Both the position numbers and the translations under genes were made by a program. Shown here piece by piece: positions 11,135 to 22,179 of a stretch of 64,000 nt of DNA. The notes below the pieces were generated by a model, which was not told where the DNA came from, searched no databases, and saw only the letters and a list, made by a program, of their open reading frames with translations. The DNA is taken from NCBI RefSeq assembly GCF_029633865.1, contig NC_079213.1, forward strand, positions 112,244,053 to 112,308,052. Direction: 5' to 3'. How positions within the stretch are numbered: position 1 is the stretch's first letter; every line of letters starts with the position of its first letter. This stretch comes from Lampris incognitus. Its lineage: Eukaryota; Chordata; Actinopteri; Lampriformes; Lampridae.

Positions 11135-11681
11135 ATGATCCTAATTCTTTTTGGAGGTGGTGGGTATTGTCTCAGAGAGTAAGGGAAAAATCCCAGAAAA
11201 TTAAAATTATGCATAATTATGCATAAATATGCAAAACGTGCATTTTTCTAAAAATGGCTAAAAACCACGTTTCTCGGCATCTTTGATTTTTTCCCCTATA
11301 TAAAAAATAATTTCTGGGACTTAGAAATGTTTTGGCATTATGCAAAATATATGCATTTTTGCAAAAATGCACTTATGATCCTAATTTTTTTTTTTTGGAG
11401 GTGGTAGGTATTGTTCCAGAGAGGACCAGAAAAATAGCAGAAAATTAAAATAATTATGCAAATATGCATTTTCTAAAACTGGCTAAAAACCACTTTTCTC
11501 TGCATTTCAGATGATTCTGAGCACTTGGGGGGAGGGAGTTGGAGTGGGGGGGGGGTTTTAGGGGCAGGGGGAAGGCGGTTAGCTGGCAGGATGAAGTGGA
11601 GGAGCAGGGAGATTTAGACGGGTGGAGAACCAAACCGCTACATTGTAGCGGGATTCTTCTAGCAGTCGATATAAAAGCACG

Positions 11682-11730
11682 AAAATAAGGAACGCTTCAC
11701 GAATTTGCGTGTCATCCTTGCGCAGGGGCC

Positions 11731-11770
<40 letters not shown>

Positions 11771-11786
11771 ATTGCCGAAGCAATAC
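11682..11786 (-). ncRNA. U6: U6 spliceosomal snRNA, copy 3
   Basis: The full 105-nt U6 is present, matching copies 1 and 2 in every motif: 5' stem-loop, ACAGAGA, AGC triad, internal stem-loop and terminal TTTT. The first flanking base changes lie outside the transcript (actgggc here, actgagc in copy 1). It has a complete promoter and is likely active. Confidence 0.96.
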
Positions 11787-12018
11787 GACTGGGCATAGCG
11801 TCTGGGGGCTATATATACACCGCCGTTGCCAAGAGAATCTCCATAACGGTGTCAATTTAAAAGCACTTTGAAAACATGACATTCAATGCAAAGTGCAGCA
11901 AATAGGATGTAGATGGGTATAAAATGTTTGAAATGACTCAAAACGTACTTGTTTTAACACTTTTTTTTCGCGAGAGAAAGCCGTGAAGCACTCTGGGAGT
12001 TGTTGCGTCAGTCAGCCG
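11787..12018 (-). promoter_or_regulatory. U6 type-3 Pol III promoter, copy 3
   Basis: TATA at 11810-11817 (-24 to -31), PSE-like block at about 11834-11852, SPH/ZNF143-type element around 11985-12004. Same layout as copies 1 and 2. Confidence 0.9.
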
Positions 12019-12116
12019 GGATTGGTGCGTGGCGGCGAGGCGACACGGCGATTGGATAAACTCGTTCCCACGAGGAACAAGAAGGTAGACCGTGTAGAAT
12101 CTCACGCCACGGAGCA

Positions 12117-12118
12117 TT

Positions 12119-12166
<48 letters not shown>

Positions 12167-12168
12167 TA
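12117..12168. repeat. TAA microsatellite, unit 3
   Basis: Expanded (TAA)n run, about twice the length seen at 3836 and 7920. Confidence 0.95.
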
Positions 12169-12492
12169 CGTGGAACAAGGCAGCCCATGTAGGACCTCAC
12201 GCAGCGGTGCCCAGCAGCAAGGACAGCGCATTGGTCGACGTGACGCTACCAAGAATGACCGGAAGTGCGACCGGAAATCAGTGCCTCGAATCCCCGTTCC
12301 GTCATCAATCGTTACGATCGTAATCTGACTACCCCCCCCACAAACTTTATTTATAAATCGCAAAATTAAACAACATCCATCAACACCGGTCTATGCAGAC
12401 ATATATGCCAGCAAATAAAATATAAGATGAAAGAAAAAGCAATTAACTGAATAGATAAACATGGTCTACATTCGCCGGTTAAGAGGAAAAAA

Positions 12493-14509
12493 GTTTTGTC
12501 TTATCTGAACTCTAAACACTGTGATGTAGGGTTTCTCCAGGAAACGCATCTATTAGATCAGGAGGCAAGAAAACTACGTACTGGGTGGGTGGGATATGTG
12601 TCTGCAGCGTGTGGACCTAGCCACAATAGGGGGGTGGCTATACTGATTAACAAGCATCTCCAATATAAATGCATTAAGGAGACCACAGATGATTCAGGGA
12701 GGATCTTAGTAGTTCTAGCTGAAATACAGGGCCACTCAGTTATTCTAGCTAATGCCTACGCGCCCAACATGGAAGACCCATCCTTTATTGGTAGGTTGGA
12801 GTGTAAATTGAGGGAGATGGGAGACCACCCAGTCATCATGGGGGGAGATTTTAATCAGGTGTGGGATCCTGTTCTGGATCGTCAGCCTTCAAGGCCCCGT
12901 AGGTCAGTGAGTGTATTGAAGGATATGTGGGCCTGGTAGATGTATGGTGCCTACATAATCCAACTTCCAGAGAATATACATACTACTCCCCACCTCATGG
13001 CCCACTCTGTAGGATTGATCACCTCTTTATCTCAGACTCCATTGTATCCTCTGCAACATCCTCCAGTATTGGTAGTATTCACATTTCAGACCACGCTCAC
13101 GTAATGGTCAGCACTCTCCCCTTTAACAGGTTGAACAGGACTCCAAGATGGAGGATGAATTCAAGCCTTCTTCTGGATGCTGGCTTCAGAGAATCCTTAA
13201 GAGCCCAAATAAACCTCTACAAGGAGACTAATCTACTAACATCCCCATCAATGGGAACAGCATGGGAAGCCATGAAAGCCTTCCTAAGAGGACATGTCAT
13301 TCAACATGCCTCTTTTAAGAAAAAACAGAATATGGCTAAACAACTTGAATTAGAAAAACAAATTGAGCCAGCTGAGACCGCCTATATACAAAACATGACG
13401 CCTACTAATTTAACCTCACTTACACGTCTTAAATATCAATTTAACTCCATTCTCGCTGAGAAAGCAGAGTTTGCCCTATTCAGAGCCAGGCAACAACAAT
13501 TTGAAGAGGGAGACAAAGCAGGAGAATGCTGGCCAGATACATAAAGCAGAAGGAGACAATGAGCGCCATACCAGCGATTAGAGATCGGGGGGGAGGGGGA
13601 CCCTATTATCAGACTCCTCAGATATCAGTGCAGAGTTTAGACAGTTTTACACCAGCCTGTATACTTCTGAACTGCAGGCGAACAGTGAGGAAACCCGAAC
13701 CTTCCTCGGTAGTCTGAACCTCCCCACTCTGTCTGATGAGCAGCGTGAGTTGTTAGCTGAGCCCATCACTGTAGAGGAGATAGTAGAGGTCGTTAGAAGC
13801 CTACCATCAGGTAAAGCCCCTGGCCTCGACGGCTTCACAGCTGAATTCTACAAGTGCTATGCACTGGAGTTAGCCCCCATGCTATTAGGTATGTACACAG
13901 AGGCCTTTCAAAATGGCTCCCTTCCCCCCTCCCTGATGGAAGCAGTTATTACTGTAAGTTTTAAAAATGGTAAAGATCCAGCAGATTGTAAAAGCTACAG
14001 GCCCACCTCATTGCTTGGCCCTTCCACGGGCAGAGTGGGTCCAGACAGCCCTGATGTGGGGTAGAAAGCTCATGGTAACAGAGTGGAGGTCGGCCACCCT
14101 ACCTCACACCAATGTAGGGTTGGTTCTCCCATCTGGGAACTGTGGCAGCACACGAGCGACTCTCCTTTAGACTCGTCAACCAGGTGGAGAAATACGAGGC
14201 CTAGTGGACGCACTATATTTCCTTCATTAGAGGCCCCGTGTAATCTGAGACAACTAATCTATATCTTAACATCTATAGACGACTCTCTATCTGCCAACTA
14301 TGTTTTTATTTTTGTTTTTTAATTTTCTGTGCTGTTCCTATTGTCTTGTATACGGTTAAGACTCGTCTTATGATCACCCTTAATCCAAGTGTGTCTGTCT
14401 CTTGATATGGTCCAGTAGGCCCTGTTACATTGTTCCTTCCATCTCTGTAATCCATGTGTGATGTCATGGCCTGTATTTGTGTTAAAGGAAAATAAAAACT
14501 ACTGATCAC
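12493..14509 (+). mobile_element. Tx1/L1-like LINE fragment, unit 4 (longest copy)
   Basis: This copy keeps about 430 bp more at its 5' side. From 12496 it encodes the endonuclease centre: FLQETHL (catalytic Glu), ILANAYAPN, GGDFNQVWDPVLD, then after a one-base frameshift near 12925 the RIDHLFISD and HISDH motifs. The RT start follows, with the same internal deletion of the RT core. The 5' end is truncated at the ggaaaaaag junction and the 3' end is A-rich. Units 2 and 3 appear to be deleted derivatives of this form. Confidence 0.85.
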
Positions 14510-14578
14510 AAAAAAAAAGAAACAAACAAAACAAAAAATAAAGGTACAGACCTTAAACACAACTCCCACCACCATCCT

Positions 14579-14579
<1 letters not shown>

Positions 14580-14611
<32 letters not shown>

Positions 14612-14861
14612 CTTTTTCCTGGTATCGTCGTTTCTCCAGCGCAGCCCTCCATTGTTTCAGAGTCTTCACAGCACCAGTCGCAAAGTGCTGAAGATGCGAT
14701 GGCGGCTTTCTCTCTTTCTTGCCTTTTCTACACAGGATCACATCTGTCTTCTTTTCATATTGTCTTTTGGCAACGCCACCGTGCTCCCTCTCTTGCTGTA
14801 TTGCTGGGTGGTGTAGGAGCAGTTTGACCGGGTGCCCGTGTCTGAGTTGGGCCAACAGCAA
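14580..14861 (-). other. Array edge: CA run plus unrecognised minus-strand frame
   Basis: After a (CA)n run (14580-14610) the sequence leaves the array. The minus frame of about 83 non-repeat codons is rich in Lys and Arg (RKGKKERK, LKQWRAALEKRRYQ) and might be a fragment of a real protein, but I do not recognise it. There is no clear start, splice signal or second exon. From 14862 to about 15056 I see nothing. Confidence 0.3.
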
Positions 14862-15056
14862 CCAACATAGACATCAGTGTTTGAGACGCTGAAGGCATCA
14901 AAAAAGTAAAAGAGGCAGACTTCCTAAAGACTTATTGCTTTGTTGGTCCTCCGTAATGGCATAAACCTTGGTTTTAGTATCAGGCAATTTGTCAGTCCTT
15001 GGTAGATTTGCGGTAGTGGATGGGAACGCGATTGGCCGTCACTACCAAGAATTAGC

Positions 15057-15225
15057 TTGACTGGTCAGTGGATGAATAGAAATGGTGCTTTACTGTTATA
15101 TTCAGAATTTCTTCAAAAACTTAAGATTCCAATCACACCCAAAGAATATGCTATTATTTTTGATGAAATCCCCATGGGTTCTCTTCAGTTTTTAAAGAGT
15201 TGTAACCTTACACAAATGAGCATTA
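15057..15225 (+). mobile_element. L1/Tx1-like LINE fragment (interrupted)
   Basis: Translates to a late ORF2 segment (FLQKLKIPITPKEYAIIFDE, then IPMGSLQF), the kind found between RT and the C-terminus of L1/Tx1 proteins. The frame is cut by the satellite at about 15228. A matching later part resumes at about 16646, so the block between them is a nested insertion. Confidence 0.65.
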
Positions 15226-15227
15226 TT

Positions 15228-16025
15228 ATCCCATCTCATCTCATCTCATCTCGTCTCGTCCCGTCCCATCTCACCTCACCTCATCCCATCCCATCTCACC
15301 TCACCTCATCCCATCCCGTCTTCTCGTCTCGTCCTGTCCCATCTCATCTCACCTCACCTCATCCCATCCCACCTCACCTCACCCCGTCCCGTCTCGTCTC
15401 GTCCCATCCCACCTCACCTCACCTCATCTCACCTCACCTCATCCCATCTCGTCTCGTCCCATCTCATGTCACCTCACCTCACCTCACCTCACCCCATCCC
15501 ATCTCGTCTCGTCCCGTCCCATCTCATCTCACCTCACCTCATCCCATCCCGTCTTCTCGTCTCGTCCTGTCCCATCTCATCTCACCTCACCTCATCCCAT
15601 CCCACCTCACCTCACCCCGTCCCGTCTCGTCTCGTCCCATCCCACCTCATCTCACCTCACCTCATCCCATCTCGTCTCGTCCCATCTCATGTCACCTCAC
15701 CTCACCTCACCTCATCCCATCCCACCTCACCTCACCCCATCCCATCTCGTCTCGTCCCGTCCCATCTCATCTCACCTCACCTCGTCTCATCTCATCCCAT
15801 CTCATCTTGTCTCATCCCATCCCATCTCATCTTGTCTCATCCCATCCCATCTCGTCTCATCTTGTCTCATCCCATCCCATCTCATCTCATCCCATCCCAT
15901 CTCATCTTGTCTCATCCCATCCCATCTCGTCTCATCTCATCTCACCTCATCCCATCTCACCTCACTTCATCTCACCTCATCCCATCTCATCTCATCTCAC
16001 CTCACCTCATCCCATCTCATCTCCA
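15228..16025. repeat. Pentamer satellite (catct/cacct/cgtct variants), about 800 bp
   Basis: Degenerate ctcat, ctcac, ctcgt and cccat pentamers. It abuts the 3' end of the minus-strand LINE at 16026, so it probably expanded from that LINE's short tail repeat. All three + frames are open over long stretches only because the repeat lacks stops; no protein is implied. Confidence 0.95.
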
Positions 16026-16645
16026 GCCGCTTCTCCGGGGTCAGGTCGCGGTGGCAGCAAGCTAAGTAGGGTACTCCAGACGTCCCTCGCCCCAGCAACG
16101 TCCTTGAGCTCCTCCTGGGGTTCCCAGGCCAGATTGGACATGTAGTCCCTCCAGCCAGTTCTGGGTCTACCCCGGGGTCTCCTCCCAGTTGGACGTGCCT
16201 GGAAAACCTCCAAAGGAAGGCGCCCAGGAGGCATCCTAATCAGATGCCCAAACCACCTCAACTGGCTCCTTTCAATGTGAAGGAGCAGCGGCTCTACTCC
16301 GAGCTCCTCACCCTATCTCTAAGGCTGAGCCCAGACACCCTACGGAGGAAACTCATTTCAGCCGCTTGTATCCATGATCTCACCCTTTCGGTCACTACCC
16401 AAAGCTCATGACCATAGGTGAGGGTTGGAACCAGGACTGACTGGTAAATTGAAAGGAGAGCTTTGCCCTCTGGCTCAGCTCCCTCTTCACCCCAACGGTC
16501 CGGTACAACGTCATTAGCTCTGAGCAAATCTTTAGTGGAGACATTGATATTCGCAATAACGCATGTAGTAACAGACACATGAGACACGCTGTGGGCTGTT
16601 ACACCTCCTGCAGCAAGACTCTTTTGTCTTCTATCAGGAGGCACT
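16026..16645 (-). mobile_element. Non-LTR retrotransposon C-terminus
   Basis: Minus-strand frames read LSIYQSVLVPTLTYGHELW, AAEMSFLRRVSGLSLRDR and LRWFGHLIRMPP, then RRPRGRPRTGWRDY, a familiar C-terminal region of a teleost LINE. It is 5' truncated, frameshifted near 16260-16310, and has the pentamer satellite at its 3' end. The clade is uncertain (RTE-like or Rex-type). Confidence 0.75.
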
Positions 16646-16890
16646 TACAGTGGGAAAAGGCTTGGTGTATTCTAAGCTATTATTGTATTAATAACAAAGT
16701 GAAAGAAGTACCCTTCAAGATATTAAACCAAAGTTACCCTGCTCAAAAAGTCTTGGAAAGATTTAAGCTAAATATGGAATATATACTTGTGTTTTGTGTA
16801 ACTGAGATAGAGAAACTGTATTTCATTTGTTGTTTCACTCCAAGTTCTTTTGGACTGGTCTGCAGAACTGAAGGGAACTGATGGGAAAGG
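16646..16890 (+). mobile_element. L1/Tx1-like LINE fragment, continuation
   Basis: Reads NNKVKEVPFKILNQSYPA followed by a degraded CVFC-like segment (VFCVTEIEKLYF), typical of the region before the C-terminal zinc knuckle of L1/Tx1 ORF2. It likely continues 15057-15225 across the nested insertion. 16891-17240 shows nothing further. Confidence 0.6.
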
Positions 16891-17240
16891 AGAGGCAAGA
16901 AGCAAGGAGGCATTTTGGAAAGGCAGCTCCTGTGTCCCATGCACCGCAGGACCCCAGGGGCGCTCCTTTATCTGCCCCTCCCCATGGCTGCCGAACCATG
17001 ACCTCCCTTAACAAGGTCGTTATTTTTTTCTTCATTTAACAATTTCAAATGTGCGAACAACATGGCACTAAACCTTCCATATTAGAACAATAGGAGCAGG
17101 TGCATACAGAGGAAAGATAGGGGAAAAAAAGGAAAAAAATTCAAAGACAAAAGAGGTTGAAATACATAACATCAATAAAAAAATACATTAAAAAATGAAC
17201 AGGGCTTTTTGTGTAAATTCTATTCTTCTATTATACTAAA

Positions 17241-17790
17241 AATGTTCACTGTATTTTTATTTTCCATGACTTTTTTAAAGGGCCTTTGTATAAGAAAGAA
17301 ACTCTTTGTGAAATACACAAAAGTTGGGGTTCACCGTCACATATTTTGAAAAAAAATAGGAAAAATATATTCACATAAAAGTATATAAAATTTCCCAAAA
17401 ATAAGAATGTTGTTGATCTAACAGTCACCTTTGCTACTGTGCACGATGAGCCCATGAACAATGTCCCTCTGAGAAAAGTCTTCCAGCTGCAAAACCCTCG
17501 GGCAAAGCCAGTCATGTAGTGCATCAAGCCGCACACTTTCAGCATACACACACTGCAAAAACAAATGATCAGTGGTTTCAGTATCATCACAAAATACACA
17601 ATGATTGGGTTCAGTTCCAAATCGCTGTCGTAACAACTCACTGGATGGATAGACTCCATTCAGAATGTTACCATGGATTTCCTTTGCTTTGGGACTCACG
17701 AGGGATTTGAGATATTTAGTTCGAAACCTGCGAATAGTTTTTTTCGGCCTGACTCGTGGCCACATGGCTGTAACTGATGGGCACACAGTG
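17241..17790 (-). mobile_element. L1/Tx1-like LINE C-terminus, minus strand
   Basis: The minus frame includes FRTKYLKSLVSPKAKEIHGN and the zinc-knuckle type motif HCVFCDDTETTDHLFLQC, then a degraded 3' part to about 17276. It is opposite in orientation to its neighbours, so it is a separate insertion. 17791-18200 holds nothing I can name. Confidence 0.7.
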
Positions 17791-18199
17791 AAGGCTAGAG
17801 TCAGTCCTTCTCCAGGTGTGATAGAAGTTCACTCCAGTGCTCAGTTGGAAAATGAATGTTACTTTATGGTGGTCACTACGGCTCTACAACAGACGTGTAA
17901 GTTCTGAATATGTTTAGTTTCATATATCTGTTTTTCTTCTCACTGTGTAAAGTCATTTTATAAAGACATCGCATACATCAGAATAAGGGGGGGGAAAGGT
18001 TCGATGTCAGTGTTCCATACACACGAAAGATTAGATTTTCATGTTCACCCCGAGGACAGTGTCCAAGACGCATTTTAGGGACCTGCCTCAAGGTTTCATC
18101 TAGAAACCACAAAGCTTCTGAAACAGAAAGCTCTCTGTTATTGTTAAAACCTTTCCCTCTTACGCTGCACCTCATTTAAGTCACTTAACTCGTGTTTAT

Positions 18200-19065
18200 T
18201 TCTTATTTCAATGTCCTTAAAAAACAATCTTGAATGTTTAACAGTTAATGCCACGGGCCTCAGAGACAACCTCAAAAGAAAAGCTGTTTCCTTACTGCAA
18301 AAGTACAAGTCCACAATGTATATTCCTCCAAGAAACCCACTCAAATGCTTCTGCTGAAAACTTCTGGTCAACTCAATGGGGAGATAAAATGACCTTTTCA
18401 CATGGTACAGCTAGATCTGCAGGAGCTGCAATTCTATTTAATACCTGTCTGGGGAAAGAAGCGACAACTCGTAATGGTGGTGATTGGATTATGTTACATT
18501 CACACGACTCCTCACTAATTCTGGGTGGTAATATTCATGGTTACTGTAATACAATGCAAACTAGAAACCATCCTGCACACATAAAAGAAACAGGGTTACA
18601 CCTCACAGAAAGATATTCTACAGGAAACGTAATGATAGGTGGTGGACTGGAACATGGTTTTGGACGAGTGGCTTGACAGACCCCCAGCAAATTTACAGGC
18701 CCTCATCCTAAGACAGTACTGGTTAACTTCTGCAACCCTTTCCGCCTTCTTGACCCTTGGAGAGAAAACAAATCCAAATCATAGACAGTTTTCTTGGTTC
18801 AAACCAGATGATTGGTTCAAACAAAAATAATAAAAATAATGAATCAGTATCTGAACAACGATTATAATTACTAACCTACATTTACACTAACAGACTAAAA
18901 TAAGTTCTGGATCAAATAATTAGTGAAACACAAACAGGGTTTGTAAGCGACAGGTCCATACATAACAATATAAGACTATGGGGACCTCATCTACGGTTAG
19001 TTGATGCTCTTGAGCTGAAGCTTGGGTCAGACATGTCAGAAGCAGAAGACACGGAGCATTCACAG
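18200..19065 (+). mobile_element. Decayed L1/Tx1-like LINE: endonuclease and RT fragments
   Basis: Frames near 18200-18690 give LTVNATGLRDNLKRKAV and FLQETHSNASAENFWST, the N-terminal endonuclease part with catalytic Glu. Near 18910-18990 an RT fragment reads ISETQTGFVSDRSIHNNIRL. Large parts between are lost and several frameshifts are present. It may continue weakly to about 19500. Confidence 0.65.
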
Positions 19066-19739
19066 AACTCCGAAGGAATAGAAAAAACGTAAATAATGTT
19101 ATTCTGTAGGCTGTAGAGTGTTGATTATACCTGCCATAATAACTCCCGGTCATCTGAGAAAACTGTCAGCAGCACGACATTGCCTTGTCCAACAAGGTCT
19201 CCAAACATTTCTGCATCAACTTCTGCCCCTGTTGCATCCTTGTATAAATGTTGCATTAGGGGGCAGGCAAAACCTCTCCATGACTCTAAAAGACAGAAAG
19301 ATAAAACTGAACATGAGTTTGAAGTCACCACTGTTTGTTGCCTCACGGCCAGTGTTCACATTAAATCCATTCATCAACCACTGTATCGTCATTAAATACA
19401 CCTAAACTTCGCACAAAAAGTAAGGAAGTGTGTGTTTGGTAGATTATTTCTTTGTTGTAACAATCCCTCTTGGCAATATATCTTATATCAGGCAGCTGAT
19501 TGTCAGCACCTGGGTTACCAGAAGCTCAAAACAAGAGTCAACAGCAGCAGCAAAATAAGCTGTTTGGCATTGGCAGAGAAGATCTGGCAAATGTTTCATG
19601 GGCGCAACCCACATACTCAGCTCTGCTGCTCATCCCACAAATGCATGTTCCTTACACATGTGTCGCCATTTAAAAGGCAAATAAACAGGCTTTCCAACGG
19701 TATCAGATTTACTGCCAAGAAGCATTGTTACAGCAAAGA

Positions 19740-19860
19740 AATCCAAGAGCGCCCAACTGCAACAAGATGGCGCATGGATATCTAATCCATACCGGAAGTT
19801 GTTCTTCTTCGTCTATATTATTACAGTCCCGAACTGCGCCGCCATTTTATATCCAATGTC
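19740..19860 (+). repeat. Left arm of a long inverted repeat
   Basis: The part at 19790-19850 (accggaagttgttcttcttc, tctata, cagtcccgaactgc, ccgccatttta) is found reverse-complemented at 26195-26232 and 27043-27075, once the hAT-like insertion there is skipped. Weaker similarity runs outward to about 19745 (atggcgca, tgcaac). The two arms bound a block of about 7.3 kb. Confidence 0.85.
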
Positions 19861-20723
19861 CATAGCAGCTAAATGCACTCCTTTTACATTTTAGCTTCAA
19901 AGTTTTCAAAGCAATACATCTCAGTTCATTTCATTTCCAATTTTCGTTTTATGTAAAGCATGTGAAGTAAAATGGATAGTTTGTTATGATCGCGATCATG
20001 ATCGCCAATTCCGTTATGAAAGTGCTCACCTTATTTAATCTTTGTTCAAGATTGAATCAACTAATATTCACGTGTTTGTTGATTTTCTGCATTTTTGTAC
20101 ATTTAACTTGTTGGGGTCAATGTTATTCCAAACAAAACATGATTGTACATAATAGCTAAAATTATGTTATTGTTATTATTATTATTATTATTATTATCAT
20201 AATATTGGAAATCCATCTTTTTTATATTATTTATTTGAGGAATGCATTTACAAACATTGAAGCAATCAACAATTGCTACGATATATTATCCAAAATAAAT
20301 AAATAATAATGCTCTACTGTGCTCCAGGGATGAGAGGAGCTCTCCATTTTTCTGATCATCTTCAACTCAGGTGTGCAAAATACAATTATCTGACATCAGC
20401 TGTGCAGTGTAGCACTTTTTAAAAATACAAATAATATATATATATAAATATATATTTATGCACACATACTTATACAAATACACACTGCATTATCTACACC
20501 GTTATTACCACTTACCTGCAGGATATACTTATTAGAAGTGAATGTGCATATTTATAACTTGCATTTTACATTTTTACTTGTGCAGACAGAGTATTGTAAG
20601 AGTTTATAATATATTAGGGTTTTTTGTTACATTTATATACTATATTTTTTATCTTTATACCTATATTTTCATACTCTTGAAAGACAGTAACAAACAGAAT
20701 TTCCCTCCGGAATCAATAAAGAA

Positions 20724-20819
<96 letters not shown>

Positions 20820-21560
20820 TCCCACAGGAGACGTATCTCACACTCACAGAAAACGAGTCAGACGGCATGACTGTTGGAGACCAGACAACTTCAAGTTTAA
20901 ACTGAGAATATTTAACTTTCCAGTGAACAAAGAACACAATCATAAAAAGCGTTATTAATAAGAATCAAATAAACACAAAGAAAAAAGTCTTTTATGATCT
21001 TTTAGATTTCTTATCTAAAATAAAAGGTGCAATGTAGAGCCACTTAACATGTCTACTTCAAAAATAAAGCTTGAACATAAAATGGCACAACAATGTGGTC
21101 TTAAACTAAAGAGGTAGTAGACAACTTCAAAGTGTTTTCAAACTCTAATTCTGTCCATAACCATTCTGTTAGCAGGAATACAGAAACATAGTGCTTATTC
21201 TGACAGAAGCAATATTATTTGGGGAAGATTACACTGTTCCACACTGAGAAATATGAAGAGTTGCATGTACAAAATGTACAGCACATTTCAATGAGACAAC
21301 AAGTCAGTTGTTCCCATGTTCATACAAAGAGCAGATCACTCTCTCTTATGCTACTACAAAAATAGGGAAATTTACACTTAGCTTATTACAAACAGAACAC
21401 GGTGTTATTTCTATCCATCACCGCCATGTGAATTACACAAATATAACTCACGAGTCAGTATTTAGTTCAACCTCTCTTGATGACTAACCTCTGTGTCCTG
21501 CTGACGCGTCCTCTTTAGACTGTAGACAGGAGAATGTTTGCCTTTGAGGAGCTCCTCACA
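19861..21560. other. AT-rich interior of the transposon block, no gene seen
   Basis: Contains a GATC-rich near-palindrome (gatcgcgatcatgatcgcc at about 19989-20007), short ATT runs near 20175-20200, and a (CA)n microsatellite at 20728-20815. No coding exon recognised. Confidence 0.6.
20728..20815. repeat. CA microsatellite
   Basis: Uninterrupted (CA)n run of more than 40 units. Confidence 0.97.
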
Positions 21561-21570
21561 CTCCTTGGTC

Positions 21571-21865
21571 CATAGGCGTTTCTAGCCCATTTTTGGGGGT
21601 GCTGCAGCACCCCTAAATTGAACCCCAGCACCCCTAAAATTGAAGAGATTTTTTATTTTTTACGGTATGTCCATGTTTAATAAGCTGAAGAAATGTCAAA
21701 ACCATATCCAGTATATGGTTTAAACGTAATATTCTAACAACAAAAATACAGCACCCCCCATGCTTCGAAAATGGTTTGATCCACCCCCCCAAATGTATCT
21801 TGCCTGGCCGGCCAGCACTCTGGGTGCTCAGCACCCCTAAAGCTCTGATCCTAGAATCGCCCCTG
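21571..21865 (+). mobile_element. hAT-type MITE with 8-bp target duplication
   Basis: Ends are imperfect inverted repeats (cataggcgtttctag on the left; the right end reversed reads caggggcgattctagg) and carry ggggtgctgcagcacccc-type text. Flanks are ccttggtc at 21563-21570 and 21866-21873, a perfect 8-bp duplication as hAT elements make. A second copy in the opposite orientation is at 28258-28526. Confidence 0.85.
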
Positions 21866-22179
21866 CCTTGGTCCAATGGCCAAAGACCTATCCATAACTA
21901 TTAAATACAAACACAACAAATATTTAAATATTGTGACAGTGGATCAAGTATACCTATGTTTAAGTGTGTTTGTTTATATAGTCTTATCACAAACATTGGA
22001 GGACTTCTAAGAGACTGAGCTCACCAGATCAAAAATACTCCGTGTGCAGTAGACACAAAATAATGACAGAATCACGAACAAAACTGGCAGAAGAAAACAG
22101 AAGAAAATATAGGGATGATAAGAGTCTGATCTGTACTCAAGACTCGGACAACTGAGCAGCTGGAAAGCTATAGGCCAAC

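Larger units (their letters stand above)
1..14590. repeat. Tandem array of U6 snRNA + LINE units (about 4.1-4.2 kb each)
   Basis: The same ordered block recurs: LINE fragment, spacer, CA/GT microsatellite, AT-rich block, U6 gene (- strand), U6 promoter, TAA microsatellite, junction to the next LINE. The U6 5' ends lie at 3502, 7589 and 11786, giving periods of 4087 and 4197 bp. By eye the copies are near identical, so the array is recently amplified or homogenised. The first unit is cut by the window start. The fourth keeps only its LINE (12493-14509) and ends in unique DNA after the CA run at about 14610. Units 1 and 3 share an inserted SINE that unit 2 lacks. Confidence 0.93.

Noticed and set aside
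14580-14861. Host-gene exon at the array edge
   Set aside because: Basic, plausible-looking protein text but no start, splice signal or recognisable family; kept only as a low-confidence note.
15057-16145. A 362-codon open frame of Ser/His/Pro repeats
   Set aside because: Runs through the pentamer satellite, with a LINE fragment at its start. All three + frames are open there, so it is a composition effect.
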